Source: Nocardioides panzhihuensis
Lineage (GTDB): Bacteria > Actinomycetota > Actinomycetes > Propionibacteriales > Nocardioidaceae
Direction of reading: 5' to 3'
Assembly: GCF_013408335.1 (NCBI RefSeq)
Contig: NZ_JACBZR010000001.1
Span: 992,001 to 1,056,000 of the forward strand
DNA length: 64,000 nucleotides
The notes under the pieces are model-generated. The model ran no database searches and had not been told where the DNA came from. It worked only from the letters and a program-made list of their open reading frames with translations. Of this stretch, positions 8,221-17,223 are shown in pieces. The translations under genes were made by a program, and so were the position numbers. Numbering within the stretch: the first letter of the stretch is position 1; every line of letters begins with the position of its first letter.

Positions 8221-8457
8221 TCAGATGTGCACGACCGGGCAGGTCAGCGTGCGGGTGATGCCCTCGAGGTTCTGCACACGGGCCACGACCAGCTTCCCGA
8301 GCTCGTCGACGTTGCGGGCCTCGGCGCGGACGATCACGTCGTACGGACCGGTGACGTCCTCGGCCAGGGTCACGCCCTGGATCTTGCCGATCTCGGTGGC
8401 GACCTCCGCGGCCTTGCCGACGTCCGTCTGGATGAGGATGTACGCCTGTACGACCAT
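8221..8457 (-). CDS. Stand-alone Lrp/AsnC ligand-binding (RAM) domain protein
   Basis: 78 residues matching only the effector-binding half of Lrp/AsnC regulators (AYILIQTDVGKAAEV at the start, VTGPYDVIVRAEARN in the middle, VQNLEGITRTLTCPV at the end). It has no helix-turn-helix domain. Such single-domain forms are a common actinobacterial family found next to thiL. It probably binds a small amino-acid-type ligand as an oligomer and may partner with another protein. AGGAG precedes the ATG. It is divergent from thiL. Confidence 0.88.
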   Translation of the reverse strand: MVVQAYILIQTDVGKAAEVATEIGKIQGVTLAEDVTGPYDVIVRAEARNVDELGKLVVARVQNLEGITRTLTCPVVHI

Positions 8458-8611
8458 GGTGCAGCTCCTGTTCTCAGTGCCTCCCTTGGCACATTGTCCG
8501 ACCAGTAACCTATCGCGTTATCTATCGATCGACCTACACCGACCCTGGGGATAAGACGTAACGATGGAGCGACCGCGCGAAGTGCGGAGACGGCCGGATG
8601 CGTGTCCCGGT

Positions 8612-8629
8612 ATCTTCGCGCGCGAAGAT
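8612..8629. promoter_or_regulatory. Perfect 18-bp palindrome upstream of thiL
   Basis: ATCTTCGCGCGCGAAGAT is a perfect palindrome ending 17 bp before the chosen thiL start. It could be an operator or a 5' UTR hairpin that affects ribosome access. No regulator is assigned. Confidence 0.4.
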
Positions 8630-8646
8630 GAGGGTTGGATGTAGTC

Positions 8647-9603
8647 ATGGCTTTTCCGAGGGACTCGACACTCGCCGACGTCGGTGAGTTCGGGCTGATC
8701 ACCGAGATGACCAAGCACTTCGCCCAGGGAGAGCAGGTGCTGGTCGGCCCCGGCGACGACGCCGCGCTGCTGCGGGTCAAGCATGGTCACGTGGTGGTCT
8801 CGACCGACCTGCTCGTCGAGGGACGACACTTCAGGCGGGACTGGGCCGAGGCGTCTCACATCGGCCACCGGGCCGCCGGTCAGAACCTCGCCGACATCGC
8901 CGCGATGGGCGGCGTCGCGCACTCCATGACTCTCGGGCTCGCCCTTCCGTCGGACCTTCCGGCCGAGTGGGCGGTCGACTTCGCGGAGGGGTTCGCCGCG
9001 GAGTGTGCGCTGGTCGGGGCCTCCGTGGTCGGAGGCGACGTCACCGGCGCGGACCAGATCGTCATCTCCGTGACCGCCATCGGCGCGGTCGCCCAGGCGC
9101 CGGTGCTCCGCTCGGGCGCCGAGCCCGGCGACGTACTCGCCCTGTGCGGCCGCCAGGGGTGGGCCGCCGCCGGCCTGGCGATCCTCAAGCGCGGGTTCCG
9201 GTCACCGCGCGTGCTCGTCGACGCCTACCGGCGTCCCCAGCCGCCGTACGCCGCCGGCCCCGCCGCCGCAGCCGCTGGTGCGTCGGCTCTGATCGACGTC
9301 TCCGACGGGCTCCTGGCCGAGGCCAGGCACATCGCCGACGCCTCGGAGGTCTCCATCGACGTGCACACCTCGGCGCTGACCATCTCCGAGGAGCTCAAGG
9401 CGGTCGCCTCGGCGACGGGAGCCGATCCGCTCGCCTTCGTACTGGGCGGGGGAGAGGATCACTCCCTGCTCGCCGCGTTCCCGCCCGACGCCGAGCTGCC
9501 GGAGGGGTGGACCGTGATCGGTACGATCGGCGAGCCCGGAGAAGAGCCGGTCACCGTCGACGGTGAGCTCTACGAGGGCACGACCGGCTGGACGCACTTC
9601 TGA
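8647..9603 (+). CDS. thiL: Thiamine-monophosphate kinase
   Basis: About 318 residues of the AIR-synthase-like/ThiL fold. Metal- and ATP-binding motifs are visible: GPGDDAALL, STDLLVEGRHF, HRAAGQNLADIAAMG, VGGDVTGAD, and C-terminal LIDVSDGLLAEARHIA and LGGGEDHSLLA. It phosphorylates thiamine phosphate to thiamine diphosphate in the cytoplasm (EC 2.7.4.16). GAGGG at 8630-8634 lies 12 bp before the ATG at 8647; an in-frame TTG at 8635 is an alternative. It sits between the Lrp-domain gene and rpmB, the usual actinobacterial arrangement. Confidence 0.94.
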   Translation: MAFPRDSTLADVGEFGLITEMTKHFAQGEQVLVGPGDDAALLRVKHGHVVVSTDLLVEGRHFRRDWAEASHIGHRAAGQNLADIAAMGGVAHSMTLGLALPSDLPAEWAVDFAEGFAAECALVGASVVGGDVTGADQIVISVTAIGAVAQAPVLRSGAEPGDVLALCGRQGWAAAGLAILKRGFRSPRVLVDAYRRPQPPYAAGPAAAAAGASALIDVSDGLLAEARHIADASEVSIDVHTSALTISEELKAVASATGADPLAFVLGGGEDHSLLAAFPPDAELPEGWTVIGTIGEPGEEPVTVDGELYEGTTGWTHF

Positions 9604-9620
9604 GCCCAGCTCAGGGAACG

Positions 9621-9656
9621 ACGAAGGCCGCCGCCCAGCTGGGCAGCGGCCTTCGT
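9621..9656. terminator. Bidirectional terminator between thiL and rpmB
   Basis: ACGAAGGCCGC and GCGGCCTTCGT form a perfect 11-bp stem, with a further CCCAGCTGGG palindrome in the loop. It lies between convergent stop codons, so it can serve both strands. Confidence 0.85.
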
Positions 9657-9674
9657 TCATGCAAGAGCTTGGGG

Positions 9675-9860
9675 TCAGCGAGCGACCTTGCCGGCCTTGA
9701 TGCAGGTCGTGCAGACATTCATGCGCTTCGGAGTGCCGTTGATAACGGCGCGGACGCGCTGGATGTTGGGGTCGAAGCGGCGCCTGGTCGCCTTCTTGGA
9801 CCACGGCCGGTTGTTGCCGAAGCCCGGCTTCTTGTCGCAGATGTCGCAGACGGCAGCCAC
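9675..9860 (-). CDS. rpmB: 50S ribosomal protein L28 (zinc-ribbon form)
   Basis: 61 residues. MAAVCDICDKKPGFGNN at the start and NVCTTCIKAGKV at the end give the CxxC pairs of the zinc-binding L28 form. RRFDPNIQRVR is the family rRNA-binding core. The GTG start is preceded by AGGAG. It acts in the large ribosomal subunit. Some actinobacteria keep a zinc-free duplicate for zinc limitation; this is the zinc-bound type. Confidence 0.96.
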   Translation of the reverse strand: MAAVCDICDKKPGFGNNRPWSKKATRRRFDPNIQRVRAVINGTPKRMNVCTTCIKAGKVAR

Positions 9861-9985
9861 CGTGAACTCCTGAGGTTGAATAGATGATCGAGGTCAGTTA
9901 GATGTTGCCGGCGAGCGCGATGAACGGCTGCCCAGCCGAGACAACCGAACAAGCGTAGCCCGTCGGGCTGTGAGCGACGAAATCG

Positions 9986-11014
9986 TCACTCGTCCGAGCC
10001 GCGATCGCGCCACCTGTCGAGCGGGGCGGCCAGCGCGGTGGCCAGCTTCCAGCGTTTCGACCCCCGCAGGGCGTCGATCTCGGCGCGCTGGCCGGCGAGC
10101 TGCTTGCGCTGCGACCCGAGCCGCCGTTTCTGGTCCGAGACGACCTCACGGAGCCGCGCGAGCTCCTCGCGCAGCTCCAGGCCGTGCTCGACCCAGTCCG
10201 GGATGGCGGGCACCGCGGGGAGGTCGGGGGCGAGGCCGCGGCGCAGGACGACGTAGAACTCGATGTCGTTCTCCGGCACGGGCAGGAGGGACTCGACCGC
10301 CCAGCCGGTCAGCCCCAAGCGGCGCAGCTCGGCGATGATCTCGGGGAACGAGCGGTCGGTGTAGGTCCACACGTGGCAGTCGACGTACTCGCCCCGACGC
10401 GCTCGGTCGAGCTGAGCCCGGGTGTAGCCGAGGTCGTGGACATAGGTCTCCGCCTCGCTGGGCCCGTGGCGGTGGAGGCGCTTGGGATCGCCGTTGACCG
10501 CACAACGGTGATGGTCGTAGACCGCGCGCACCGACGGGGTCGTGTCGCCGGCCTCGTACGCCTGCAGGATCTGCCCGATCGTCGTGGGTGGGCGGTGCGC
10601 GTCGAAGGTGTAGCGCCGGTCGGGGACGACCAGGACGAGAGCGCCGTCCGGAGCGGTGACGGCCTCGACCTGCGCCAGCCAGCCGATCAGGTCGGGCACG
10701 TGCTCGACGACGTGGCTGGCCAGCGCCCAGTCGAACGGAGCGCCCTCCTTGGCAGCCTCGTCGAGCGTACGCATCCTGGTGCCGTCCCACATCGGATAGT
10801 CGATCTCGGGGATGGTGTCGTGGTTCACGTTGGAGTGCTCGGCGTACGACTCGTAGAGCCGGTCGCGGTCGTAGAGGTCCAGATAGGAGACCTCCGCGGC
10901 GCCTCGCGGGATGAGCGGCTGGTGCAGGGGGCCGATCTCCAGTCCGCAGCCGGCGGAGAAGTCGAAGATTTCGTTGACGCGTCTCGCGCGTGGGGTCGGG
11001 GTCGGAATCGACAT
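9986..11014 (-). CDS. Class I SAM-dependent methyltransferase with C-terminal coiled coil
   Basis: 342 residues. LEIGPLHQPLIPRG is the SAM-binding loop, SYLDLYDRDRL the acidic strand end, and WALASHVVEHVPDLIGWL with LVLVVPDRRYTFD complete a methyltransferase_11/23-type core (residues about 20-150). Residues 285-330 are charged and heptad-like, ending in a GSKRWKLATAL segment of the kind that closes many surface-glycan transferases. The protein at 62410-63453 is of the same family, so this is probably a tailoring methyltransferase for cell-surface sugar. It lies apart from the glycan runs, between rpmB and the DAK2 gene. The acceptor is unknown. Confidence 0.82.
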   Translation of the reverse strand: MSIPTPTPRARRVNEIFDFSAGCGLEIGPLHQPLIPRGAAEVSYLDLYDRDRLYESYAEHSNVNHDTIPEIDYPMWDGTRMRTLDEAAKEGAPFDWALASHVVEHVPDLIGWLAQVEAVTAPDGALVLVVPDRRYTFDAHRPPTTIGQILQAYEAGDTTPSVRAVYDHHRCAVNGDPKRLHRHGPSEAETYVHDLGYTRAQLDRARRGEYVDCHVWTYTDRSFPEIIAELRRLGLTGWAVESLLPVPENDIEFYVVLRRGLAPDLPAVPAIPDWVEHGLELREELARLREVVSDQKRRLGSQRKQLAGQRAEIDALRGSKRWKLATALAAPLDRWRDRGSDE

Positions 11015-11251
11015 CCGGGAGTCCTTCGGCGTAGGGAGGTATCCAGACTAGGGACGTACGCACACCGATGCAGGGCGCGACTCGGCGGATCTTGTTACTC
11101 ACTAGTGTCTTTGCCGCAGCCTCGGATTTGTTCACCCGTCGTTTACCCCGTGCCCCGGAACCGCCTAACCTTGGGGCCGCGATACCGGGAAGTGTGTCCG
11201 TCGTCACGGTGTCTGGCTGTAAACAGGGGTGTCGAGGAGTAGGGAGGCAGC

Positions 11252-12889
11252 GTGGCCGAGGTCAAGCTCGATCTGTTCCGCCGGTTCGGCGACCTGGCGA
11301 CCGACGCGCTCGCGTCGCACCGCGAGGAGATCGACGCGCTCAACGTCTTCCCCGTCCCCGACAGCGACACCGGCACCAACCTCTACCTGACCATCGCCGC
11401 AGCCCGTGACCGGTTGCGCGAGTTCACCGGCCCCGACTGGCGAGAGGGGCTGCGCGCCTTCTCCCGCGGCGCGCTGTTGGGCGCCCGCGGCAACTCCGGC
11501 GTGATCCTGGCCGAGATGATCGGCGCTCTGCTGCGCCGCCTGGTCCAGGCCACCGATGAGGAGCGCACCGCCACGGTCTTCGCCGACGCGCTGCGCAAGG
11601 CGGGCAACGCCGCGTACGCAGCGGTGGGGGAGCCCCAGGAAGGCACCATGCTCAGCGTGCTCAGCGCGGCCGCGGACGCCGCCGTGGCGTGCGTCGAGGC
11701 CGATGACACCGCCCGCACGCGCGACGTGATGTCGGTCGCCGCGGGTGCGGCCCGCGAAGCCCTGGCCCGTACGCCGGAGCAGCTGCCCATGCTCGCGGCC
11801 GCAGGGGTGATCGACGCCGGTGGCCGCGGGATCTGCGTCCTCCTCGACGCCTTCGAGACCGCTCTGACGGGGCGCCGCCCCAGCCCGCAGGCGCCGATGC
11901 CCCACACCCCGCACATCCCGATCCCGACGGTCATGGGTGCGGCCGACGGACATGCCCTGGAGCCGGGCGGCCCGTCGTACGAGGTGATGTATCTGCTCGA
12001 CGCCGAGGACGCGGCGATCGCCGACCTCCGCAAGCGGCTCCAGCCGCTGGGGGACTCGCTCGTCGTCGTCGGTGGCGAGGGCATCTGGAACGTCCACGTC
12101 CACGTCGACGACGTCGGGGCCGCGATCGAGGCCGGGATCAACGCCGGGCGACCGCATCGGATCCACGTGACCCACTTCGCCGAGCAGATCGCCGGGCAGC
12201 AGCATCGCCACGCCACCCGCAGCGGCCGGGCGGTGATCGCGTTCGCGGCCGGACCGGGCCTCGCCGAGCTCTTCCGGGGTGCTGGGGCGATCGTGATCGA
12301 GGGCGGCCCGCGTCGTCGCCCGACGACCTCCGAGCTGCTCGAGGCGATCACCGCCTCGGGTGCCGCCGAGGTGATCGTGCTGCCCAACGACGTGCCGACC
12401 CGACAGTCGGGGGAGGCCGCTGCCCGCACCGCCGAGGACGACCTCGACATCAACGTCGCGGTGATCCCGACCCGTAGCCAGGTGCAGGGGCTGGCGGCGA
12501 TCGCGGTCCACGAGCCGGGGCGGAAGTTCGACAAGGACGTGCTGGAGATGACCGCCACCGCACGACACGCGCGGCACGGCGCGGTCACCATCTCGAACAC
12601 CCGAGCGATTACCATGGCAGGGCCGTGTATGCCGGGCGACGCGCTCGGGGTGCTCGACGGAGACTTCGTCAAGGTCGGCCAAGACCTGGAGACATGCGCG
12701 ACCTACGTCCTCGCCCGGCTCATCGGTGGCGGTGGCGAGCTGGTCACGCTGGTCTCCGGGCTCGAGGACCCCAAGGGCGAGCTCGCCGAGGCTGTCGCGG
12801 CGTGGCTGGCTGCCAACCATCCGGCCGTTGATGTGATGGTGTACGACGGAGGCCAGGAGCGCTATCCCCTCCTGATGTCGGTCGAGTAG
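11252..12889 (+). CDS. DAK2-domain kinase subunit (FakA/YloV-like)
   Basis: 545 residues. The N-terminal DhaL/DAK2 domain (about 1-195) carries NVFPVPDSDTGTN, with the Mg-ATP aspartates, and ARGNSGVILAE. A middle domain holds the YEVMYLLD and WNVHVHVDD blocks, and a C-terminal DegV-like half follows (from about 325). This matches the FakA-type protein that phosphorylates fatty acids held by a FakB partner; no fakB is in the window. GGGAGG precedes the GTG start. It lies 28 bp upstream of recG, as in most actinobacteria, and is probably co-transcribed with it. Confidence 0.9.
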   Translation: MAEVKLDLFRRFGDLATDALASHREEIDALNVFPVPDSDTGTNLYLTIAAARDRLREFTGPDWREGLRAFSRGALLGARGNSGVILAEMIGALLRRLVQATDEERTATVFADALRKAGNAAYAAVGEPQEGTMLSVLSAAADAAVACVEADDTARTRDVMSVAAGAAREALARTPEQLPMLAAAGVIDAGGRGICVLLDAFETALTGRRPSPQAPMPHTPHIPIPTVMGAADGHALEPGGPSYEVMYLLDAEDAAIADLRKRLQPLGDSLVVVGGEGIWNVHVHVDDVGAAIEAGINAGRPHRIHVTHFAEQIAGQQHRHATRSGRAVIAFAAGPGLAELFRGAGAIVIEGGPRRRPTTSELLEAITASGAAEVIVLPNDVPTRQSGEAAARTAEDDLDINVAVIPTRSQVQGLAAIAVHEPGRKFDKDVLEMTATARHARHGAVTISNTRAITMAGPCMPGDALGVLDGDFVKVGQDLETCATYVLARLIGGGGELVTLVSGLEDPKGELAEAVAAWLAANHPAVDVMVYDGGQERYPLLMSVE

Positions 12890-12917
12890 AGATCGCGAGA
12901 TCTAGGAGGAGCAGACG

Positions 12918-15182
12918 GTGGCGATCACCCTCGAGTCCCCGATCGAGGCGGTGCTGGGAAACAGCAAGCACGGCGCGAAGTTCACCAACGGCCTCGGGCT
13001 GCGCACCGTGGGAGACCTGCTCCACCACTTCCCGCGCCGCTACCTGCGCACCGCCGATCTCGGTCAGACGCCGCAGCTGCACGAGGGCGAGATGCTCACG
13101 GTGCTGGGCGAGGTGGTCAGGAGCGTGGTGCGCCAGCACACCGACCGCCGCACCGGCCGCCCCGCCTTTCGGGTCGAGACCCAGCTCAAGGCCGGCACCG
13201 CCGACCTGCAGCTCACCTTCTTCTCCAAGTCCCAGCGGATCGCCGAGTGGCGCCGCGGAGTGCTCGCACCAGGCACTCGCGGGGTCTTCGTCGGCAAGGC
13301 CGGCTCTTTCCGCGGCGACTGGCAGCTGGCCAACCCGCAGATGGTCGTCTTCGGTGACCCCACCGACTCCGAGAACGCCGCCGATGCGGCCGACAACCAG
13401 ATGGCCGTCGAGGAGCTGACCGAGCTCTTCCCGATCTACCCGCTCACCGCCGGCCTCCAGCACTGGGACGTGATGCGCGCGGTGCGGTTCGCCCGGCAGG
13501 TCGTCGAGGACATCACCGATGTGCTCCCCGAGCAGCTCCGGGAGACGTACGCCGTGCCGGGACTGCGCGAGGCCATGGACCTGATCCACGCGCCCCACGA
13601 GCTCAAGGACGTCCAGCGCGCTCAGCACCGGTTCCGGTTCGAGGAGGCGCTCGGGCTGCAGCTGGTGCTGGGGCGTCGGCGACGAGCGCTCCAGGCGCTG
13701 GGCACCACCGCCCGGACCGGTGGTGTCCACCACCTGCTCGAGGCCTTCGACGAGCGGCTGCCGTTCACCCTCACCAAGGGACAGGAGGAGATCGGGACGG
13801 AGGTGGAGAAGGCGCTGGCTCAGCCCCATCCGATGAACCGCCTCCTCCAGGGTGAGGTCGGCTCCGGTAAGACGCTGGTCGCGCTGCGGGCGATGCTCCG
13901 GGTCGTCGACTCCGGGGGCCAGACGGCGCTGCTGGCGCCGACCGAGGTGCTCGCTCAGCAGCACTACCGCTCGATCACCACGATGCTCGGCGATCTGGCC
14001 GCCAGCGGCCTTGCCGGAGGGCTCTTCGCCGGTGACCAGGAGCAGACCCATGTCGAGCTGCTCACCGGCTCGATGACCAAGACGCAGCGCAAGGGGCCGT
14101 TGAGCCGGATCGCCACCGGCGAGGCCGGCATCGTCGTCGGCACCCATGCCCTGCTGCAGGATCAGGTGATGTTCGACGACCTCGGCTTGGTCGTCGTCGA
14201 CGAGCAGCACCGCTTCGGCGTCGAGCAGCGCGCCGCCCTGACCGACAAGGCCGGCACCCCACCGCATCTGCTGGTGATGACCGCGACGCCGATCCCGCGC
14301 ACGGTCGCGATGACGGTCTTCGGCGATCTCGAGGTCTCGACGCTGACCGAGCTCCCGGCCGGACGTGCCGAGATCCAGACCAACCTGGTCTCCCTCGTGG
14401 AGCATCCCGCATGGATCGCCCGGGTGTGGGAGCGAGTCAGGGAAGAGGTGGAGAAGGGCTACCAGGTCTACGTCGTCGCCCCGCGGATCAGCGGTGACGA
14501 GTCCGAGCAGGGCGAGAGCGACCAGCGTGACTTCGACGTGGACGGCAACGAGGTCGCCGCAACGCCCGGGCGGCTCTCCGCCGTGGACGAGGTCACCGAG
14601 GAGCTGACGAGCGGTCCGCTGCAGGGGCTGAGCGTGGCCAAGCTCCACGGCAGGCTCTCGGCCGATGAGAAGGAGCGCACCATGAGCGCCTTCGCCGCCG
14701 GTGACATCGATGTGCTCGTCGCGACCACCGTGATCGAGGTCGGTGTGGACGTACCCAACGCCACCACCATGGTCATCCTCGACGCCGATCGTTTCGGCGT
14801 CTCCCAGCTCCACCAGCTGCGCGGCCGTGTCGGTCGTGGCGGCCTGCACGGGCTGTGCCTGCTGGTCTCCCACGCGGAGGCCGGCACCCCGGCCCGGACC
14901 CGCCTGGACGCGGTCGCCGAGACCACCGACGGGTTCGCGCTCTCCCGGGTCGACCTCGACCAGCGCCGCGAGGGGGACGTGCTCGGTGCCTCCCAGTCTG
15001 GCCGGCGATCGAGCCTGGAGAGCCTGCGTGTGCTCCGCGACGAGGAGACGATCCTGCGGGCCCGCGAGGCGGCCGAGTCGCTGCTCGAGGCGGACCAGGA
15101 GCTCACCACCGCGCCGCTCCTGGCCGAGCGGGTCCACGAGATCGAGGAGTCCGCCTCCGCCGACTACCTGGAGAAGTCCTAA
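12918..15182 (+). CDS. recG: ATP-dependent DNA helicase RecG
   Basis: 754 residues. An N-terminal wedge/OB domain (about 1-200) begins with TVGDLLHHFPRRYLR. The superfamily 2 motor follows: QGEVGSGKT (P-loop 312-319), DEQH at 428-431, MTATPIPRTV (motif III), and QLRGRVGRG (motif VI). RecG remodels stalled replication forks and branch-migrates Holliday junctions. An acidic insert (ISGDESEQGESDQ, about 525-540) lies between motifs IV and V, a known variable site. AGGAGG precedes the GTG start. rsmD follows 9 bp later. Confidence 0.97.
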   Translation: MAITLESPIEAVLGNSKHGAKFTNGLGLRTVGDLLHHFPRRYLRTADLGQTPQLHEGEMLTVLGEVVRSVVRQHTDRRTGRPAFRVETQLKAGTADLQLTFFSKSQRIAEWRRGVLAPGTRGVFVGKAGSFRGDWQLANPQMVVFGDPTDSENAADAADNQMAVEELTELFPIYPLTAGLQHWDVMRAVRFARQVVEDITDVLPEQLRETYAVPGLREAMDLIHAPHELKDVQRAQHRFRFEEALGLQLVLGRRRRALQALGTTARTGGVHHLLEAFDERLPFTLTKGQEEIGTEVEKALAQPHPMNRLLQGEVGSGKTLVALRAMLRVVDSGGQTALLAPTEVLAQQHYRSITTMLGDLAASGLAGGLFAGDQEQTHVELLTGSMTKTQRKGPLSRIATGEAGIVVGTHALLQDQVMFDDLGLVVVDEQHRFGVEQRAALTDKAGTPPHLLVMTATPIPRTVAMTVFGDLEVSTLTELPAGRAEIQTNLVSLVEHPAWIARVWERVREEVEKGYQVYVVAPRISGDESEQGESDQRDFDVDGNEVAATPGRLSAVDEVTEELTSGPLQGLSVAKLHGRLSADEKERTMSAFAAGDIDVLVATTVIEVGVDVPNATTMVILDADRFGVSQLHQLRGRVGRGGLHGLCLLVSHAEAGTPARTRLDAVAETTDGFALSRVDLDQRREGDVLGASQSGRRSSLESLRVLRDEETILRAREAAESLLEADQELTTAPLLAERVHEIEESASADYLEKS

Positions 15183-15191
15183 GGTATCCCA

Positions 15192-15755
15192 ATGACCCGG
15201 ATCATCGGAGGCGTCGCGGGAGGGCGACGTCTACTCTCCCCCAAAGGGGTGCGGACCCGTCCCACCACCGACCGGGTCCGCGAGGCGCTCTTCTCGGCGA
15301 TCGAGTCCAACTACGGCTCCCTGGCCGGGCTGCGCTTCCTCGACCTCTACGCCGGCACCGGCGCTGTCGGGCTGGAGGCGTGGTCGCGCGGCGCCGGGGT
15401 CGTGACCCTGGTCGAGTCGGACCGGCGTACGGCCGGGGTGATCCGTTCCAACGCGAAGGACCTTGGTTTCCCGCGGGCCAACGTGGTCGCGGCCACGGTG
15501 GCGAGCACCCTGGTGACACCGCCGTTGGCTCCCTACGACATGGTCTTCCTCGATCCGCCCTACCCGCTCTCGGACGACGCCGTCGCCGAGGACGTCGCGC
15601 TGCTGGTCAAGCACGGCTGGCTGGTGCCGGGGGCACTGGTCGTCGTCGAGCGGTCCGCGCGCAGCCCCGAGCCGGTCTGGCCCGACGGGTTCACCGACCA
15701 GAAGCCCAAGAAGTACGGCGAGACCACGCTCTGGTACGGCACTGCGCCGGAATGA
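15192..15755 (+). CDS. rsmD: 16S rRNA (guanine(966)-N2)-methyltransferase
   Basis: 187 residues. It opens with TRIIGGVAGGRRL and then RTRPTTDRVREALF, has the SAM loop FLDLYAGTGAVGLEA, and the N-methyltransferase catalytic motif DPPY in FLDPPYPLSDD. It methylates N2 of G966 of 16S rRNA during 30S assembly. It is tightly linked to recG upstream and coaD downstream, the standard arrangement. Confidence 0.96.
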   Translation: MTRIIGGVAGGRRLLSPKGVRTRPTTDRVREALFSAIESNYGSLAGLRFLDLYAGTGAVGLEAWSRGAGVVTLVESDRRTAGVIRSNAKDLGFPRANVVAATVASTLVTPPLAPYDMVFLDPPYPLSDDAVAEDVALLVKHGWLVPGALVVVERSARSPEPVWPDGFTDQKPKKYGETTLWYGTAPE

Positions 15756-15807
15756 GTCTCGACGATCTCGACCACCGAGGCCGGACCGATCTAAGGAGAG
15801 AAGCAGA

Positions 15808-16299
15808 ATGACGCGTCGCGCGGTGTGCCCTGGGTCGTTCGATCCGCCCACCTTCGGCCACCTCGACATCTTCACCCGCGCCTCGGCGATGTTCGACGAG
15901 GTCGTCGTCGCCGTCGGGGTCAACCCGTCGAAGTCGAAGCGCCTGTTCACGCCTGAGGAGCGGATGGAGATGATCACCGAGATCGTCGCTCCGCTGGGCA
16001 ACGTACGGGTCCAGGACTTCACCGGTCTGGTCACCGACTTCTGCGTCGAGATCGAGGCCCAGGCGATCGTGAAGGGGCTACGCGGCGCTCCCGACCTGGA
16101 GTACGAGGCGCCGATGGCGCAGATGAACGCCCACATGACCGGTGTCGAGACCGTATTCCTGCTCAACGACCCACGCTGGGCGGCGGTCTCCTCCTCGTTG
16201 ATCAAGGAGATGGCCCATTTCGGTGGGGATGTGTCGGCTTTCCTGCCGCCGGATGTTCTCGCACGACTCACCAAGCGTTTGGCAGAACGTTCCGCGTAA
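15808..16299 (+). CDS. coaD: Phosphopantetheine adenylyltransferase
   Basis: 163 residues, the usual length. The nucleotidyltransferase motif CPGSFDPPTFGHLD has the T/HxGH-type His18. KGLRGAPDLEYEAPMAQMN and SSLIKEMAHFGGD are family blocks. It transfers AMP to 4'-phosphopantetheine in coenzyme A synthesis (EC 2.7.7.3). AAGGAGAG precedes the ATG. Confidence 0.97.
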   Translation: MTRRAVCPGSFDPPTFGHLDIFTRASAMFDEVVVAVGVNPSKSKRLFTPEERMEMITEIVAPLGNVRVQDFTGLVTDFCVEIEAQAIVKGLRGAPDLEYEAPMAQMNAHMTGVETVFLLNDPRWAAVSSSLIKEMAHFGGDVSAFLPPDVLARLTKRLAERSA

Positions 16300-16373
16300 C
16301 AGGCATCGTTCGCCGGTATCGTTCACTGGACAGTTCTTCCCAGGGCTGCCCGCCGTTCTTTCTCTGGAGATCA

Positions 16374-17102
16374 ATGTCCACCTCAGGCCGTTCCCCGCTT
16401 TCCTTGGCAAAGCAGTCCTACGCCGCCTCTCTCAAGGCGGTCGGTCGCGGACTGACGAAGACGGGGCTAGCGAAGGAGACCGCCCCGCCGGTCGAGCAGC
16501 GCTGGCGTCACTGGACCCACTCGCTGACCAAGGTCTACGACTCCCTGGCGATGGCGAAGCTGGACGTGCCGTGGTGGACCTACGACGCGATCACCGCCGT
16601 CGACGCCTGGCTGAGCGAGCGTGAGCGCCCGATCCGGATCTATGAGTACGGCTCCGGCGCCTCCACCATCTGGCTCTCCCGTCGCGCCGACGAGATCCAC
16701 TCCGTCGAGCACCACAAGGGCTTCGGCGAGATGATGCAGGCCGAGCTCGCCGGCGAGGAGAAGATCTCGCTGCGGGTCATCGAGCCGGTCGCCAGCGACA
16801 ACCCCGTGATCGCCTCGCAGAAGGAGGGCCATGCGGGGCTCGACTTCGAGACGTACGTCAACTCCATCGACGACGTCGACGGCGAGTTCGACCTCGTGGT
16901 GATCGACGGGCGCGCCCGCGAGGCGTGCCTGGAGAAGGCCAAGGACCGGCTCGCTCCCGGCGGGATCATCGTCTTCGACAACAGCCGTCGGCGCCGCTAC
17001 GTCGAGGCGATCGCGGCCTCGGGCCTGAAGGAGACCATCCACGCCGGTCTCACCCCGACGCTCCCTTATCCTGAGCGCACGTCCGTCCTCGCCAAAGGCT
17101 GA
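16374..17102 (+). CDS. Class I SAM-dependent methyltransferase, surface-glycan associated
   Basis: 242 residues. YEYGSGASTIWLSRR is a SAM-binding loop, HSVEHHKGFGEMM the second strand and acidic turn, FDLVVIDGRAREACL the motif IV region, and APGGIIVFDNSRR follows. The fold resembles FkbM/methyltransferase_24-type enzymes that act on sugars. GGAG precedes the ATG. It begins the non-housekeeping block inserted after coaD. The substrate is not identifiable. Confidence 0.75.
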   Translation: MSTSGRSPLSLAKQSYAASLKAVGRGLTKTGLAKETAPPVEQRWRHWTHSLTKVYDSLAMAKLDVPWWTYDAITAVDAWLSERERPIRIYEYGSGASTIWLSRRADEIHSVEHHKGFGEMMQAELAGEEKISLRVIEPVASDNPVIASQKEGHAGLDFETYVNSIDDVDGEFDLVVIDGRAREACLEKAKDRLAPGGIIVFDNSRRRRYVEAIAASGLKETIHAGLTPTLPYPERTSVLAKG

Positions 17103-17157
17103 GGTCTCGACAAGCTCGACCACCGGTGGCTGAGCTCGACCACCGGTGGCTGAGACC
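17103..17157. repeat. REP-like tandem: 20-bp unit twice
   Basis: GCTCGACCACCGGTGGCTGA occurs at 17114-17133 and again, identically, at 17134-17153. It is bracketed by GGTCTC and GAGACC, so the whole can fold. The unit contains the palindrome CCACCGGTGG. It resembles the GTCTCGACAAGCTCGACC repeats of actinobacteria and starts directly after the stop codon of the methyltransferase. Confidence 0.8.
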
Positions 17158-17168
17158 CAAGTCATCAG

Positions 17169-17203
17169 GGGCGCCCGGCGTGGATGATCCACGCCGGGCG
17201 CCC
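17169..17203. terminator. Strong hairpin terminator
   Basis: A perfect 16-bp stem (GGGCGCCCGGCGTGGA and its complement) closes a 3-base loop, directly before the next gene at 17224. No U-tract follows, as is usual in high-GC actinobacteria. Confidence 0.8.
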
Positions 17204-17223
17204 GCTCTCATAGGGTCGCCGTC

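Noticed and set aside
9861..9985. tRNA gene upstream of rpmB
   Set aside because: The region contains short complementary segments but no T-arm GGTTCRA-type sequence or cloverleaf spacing.
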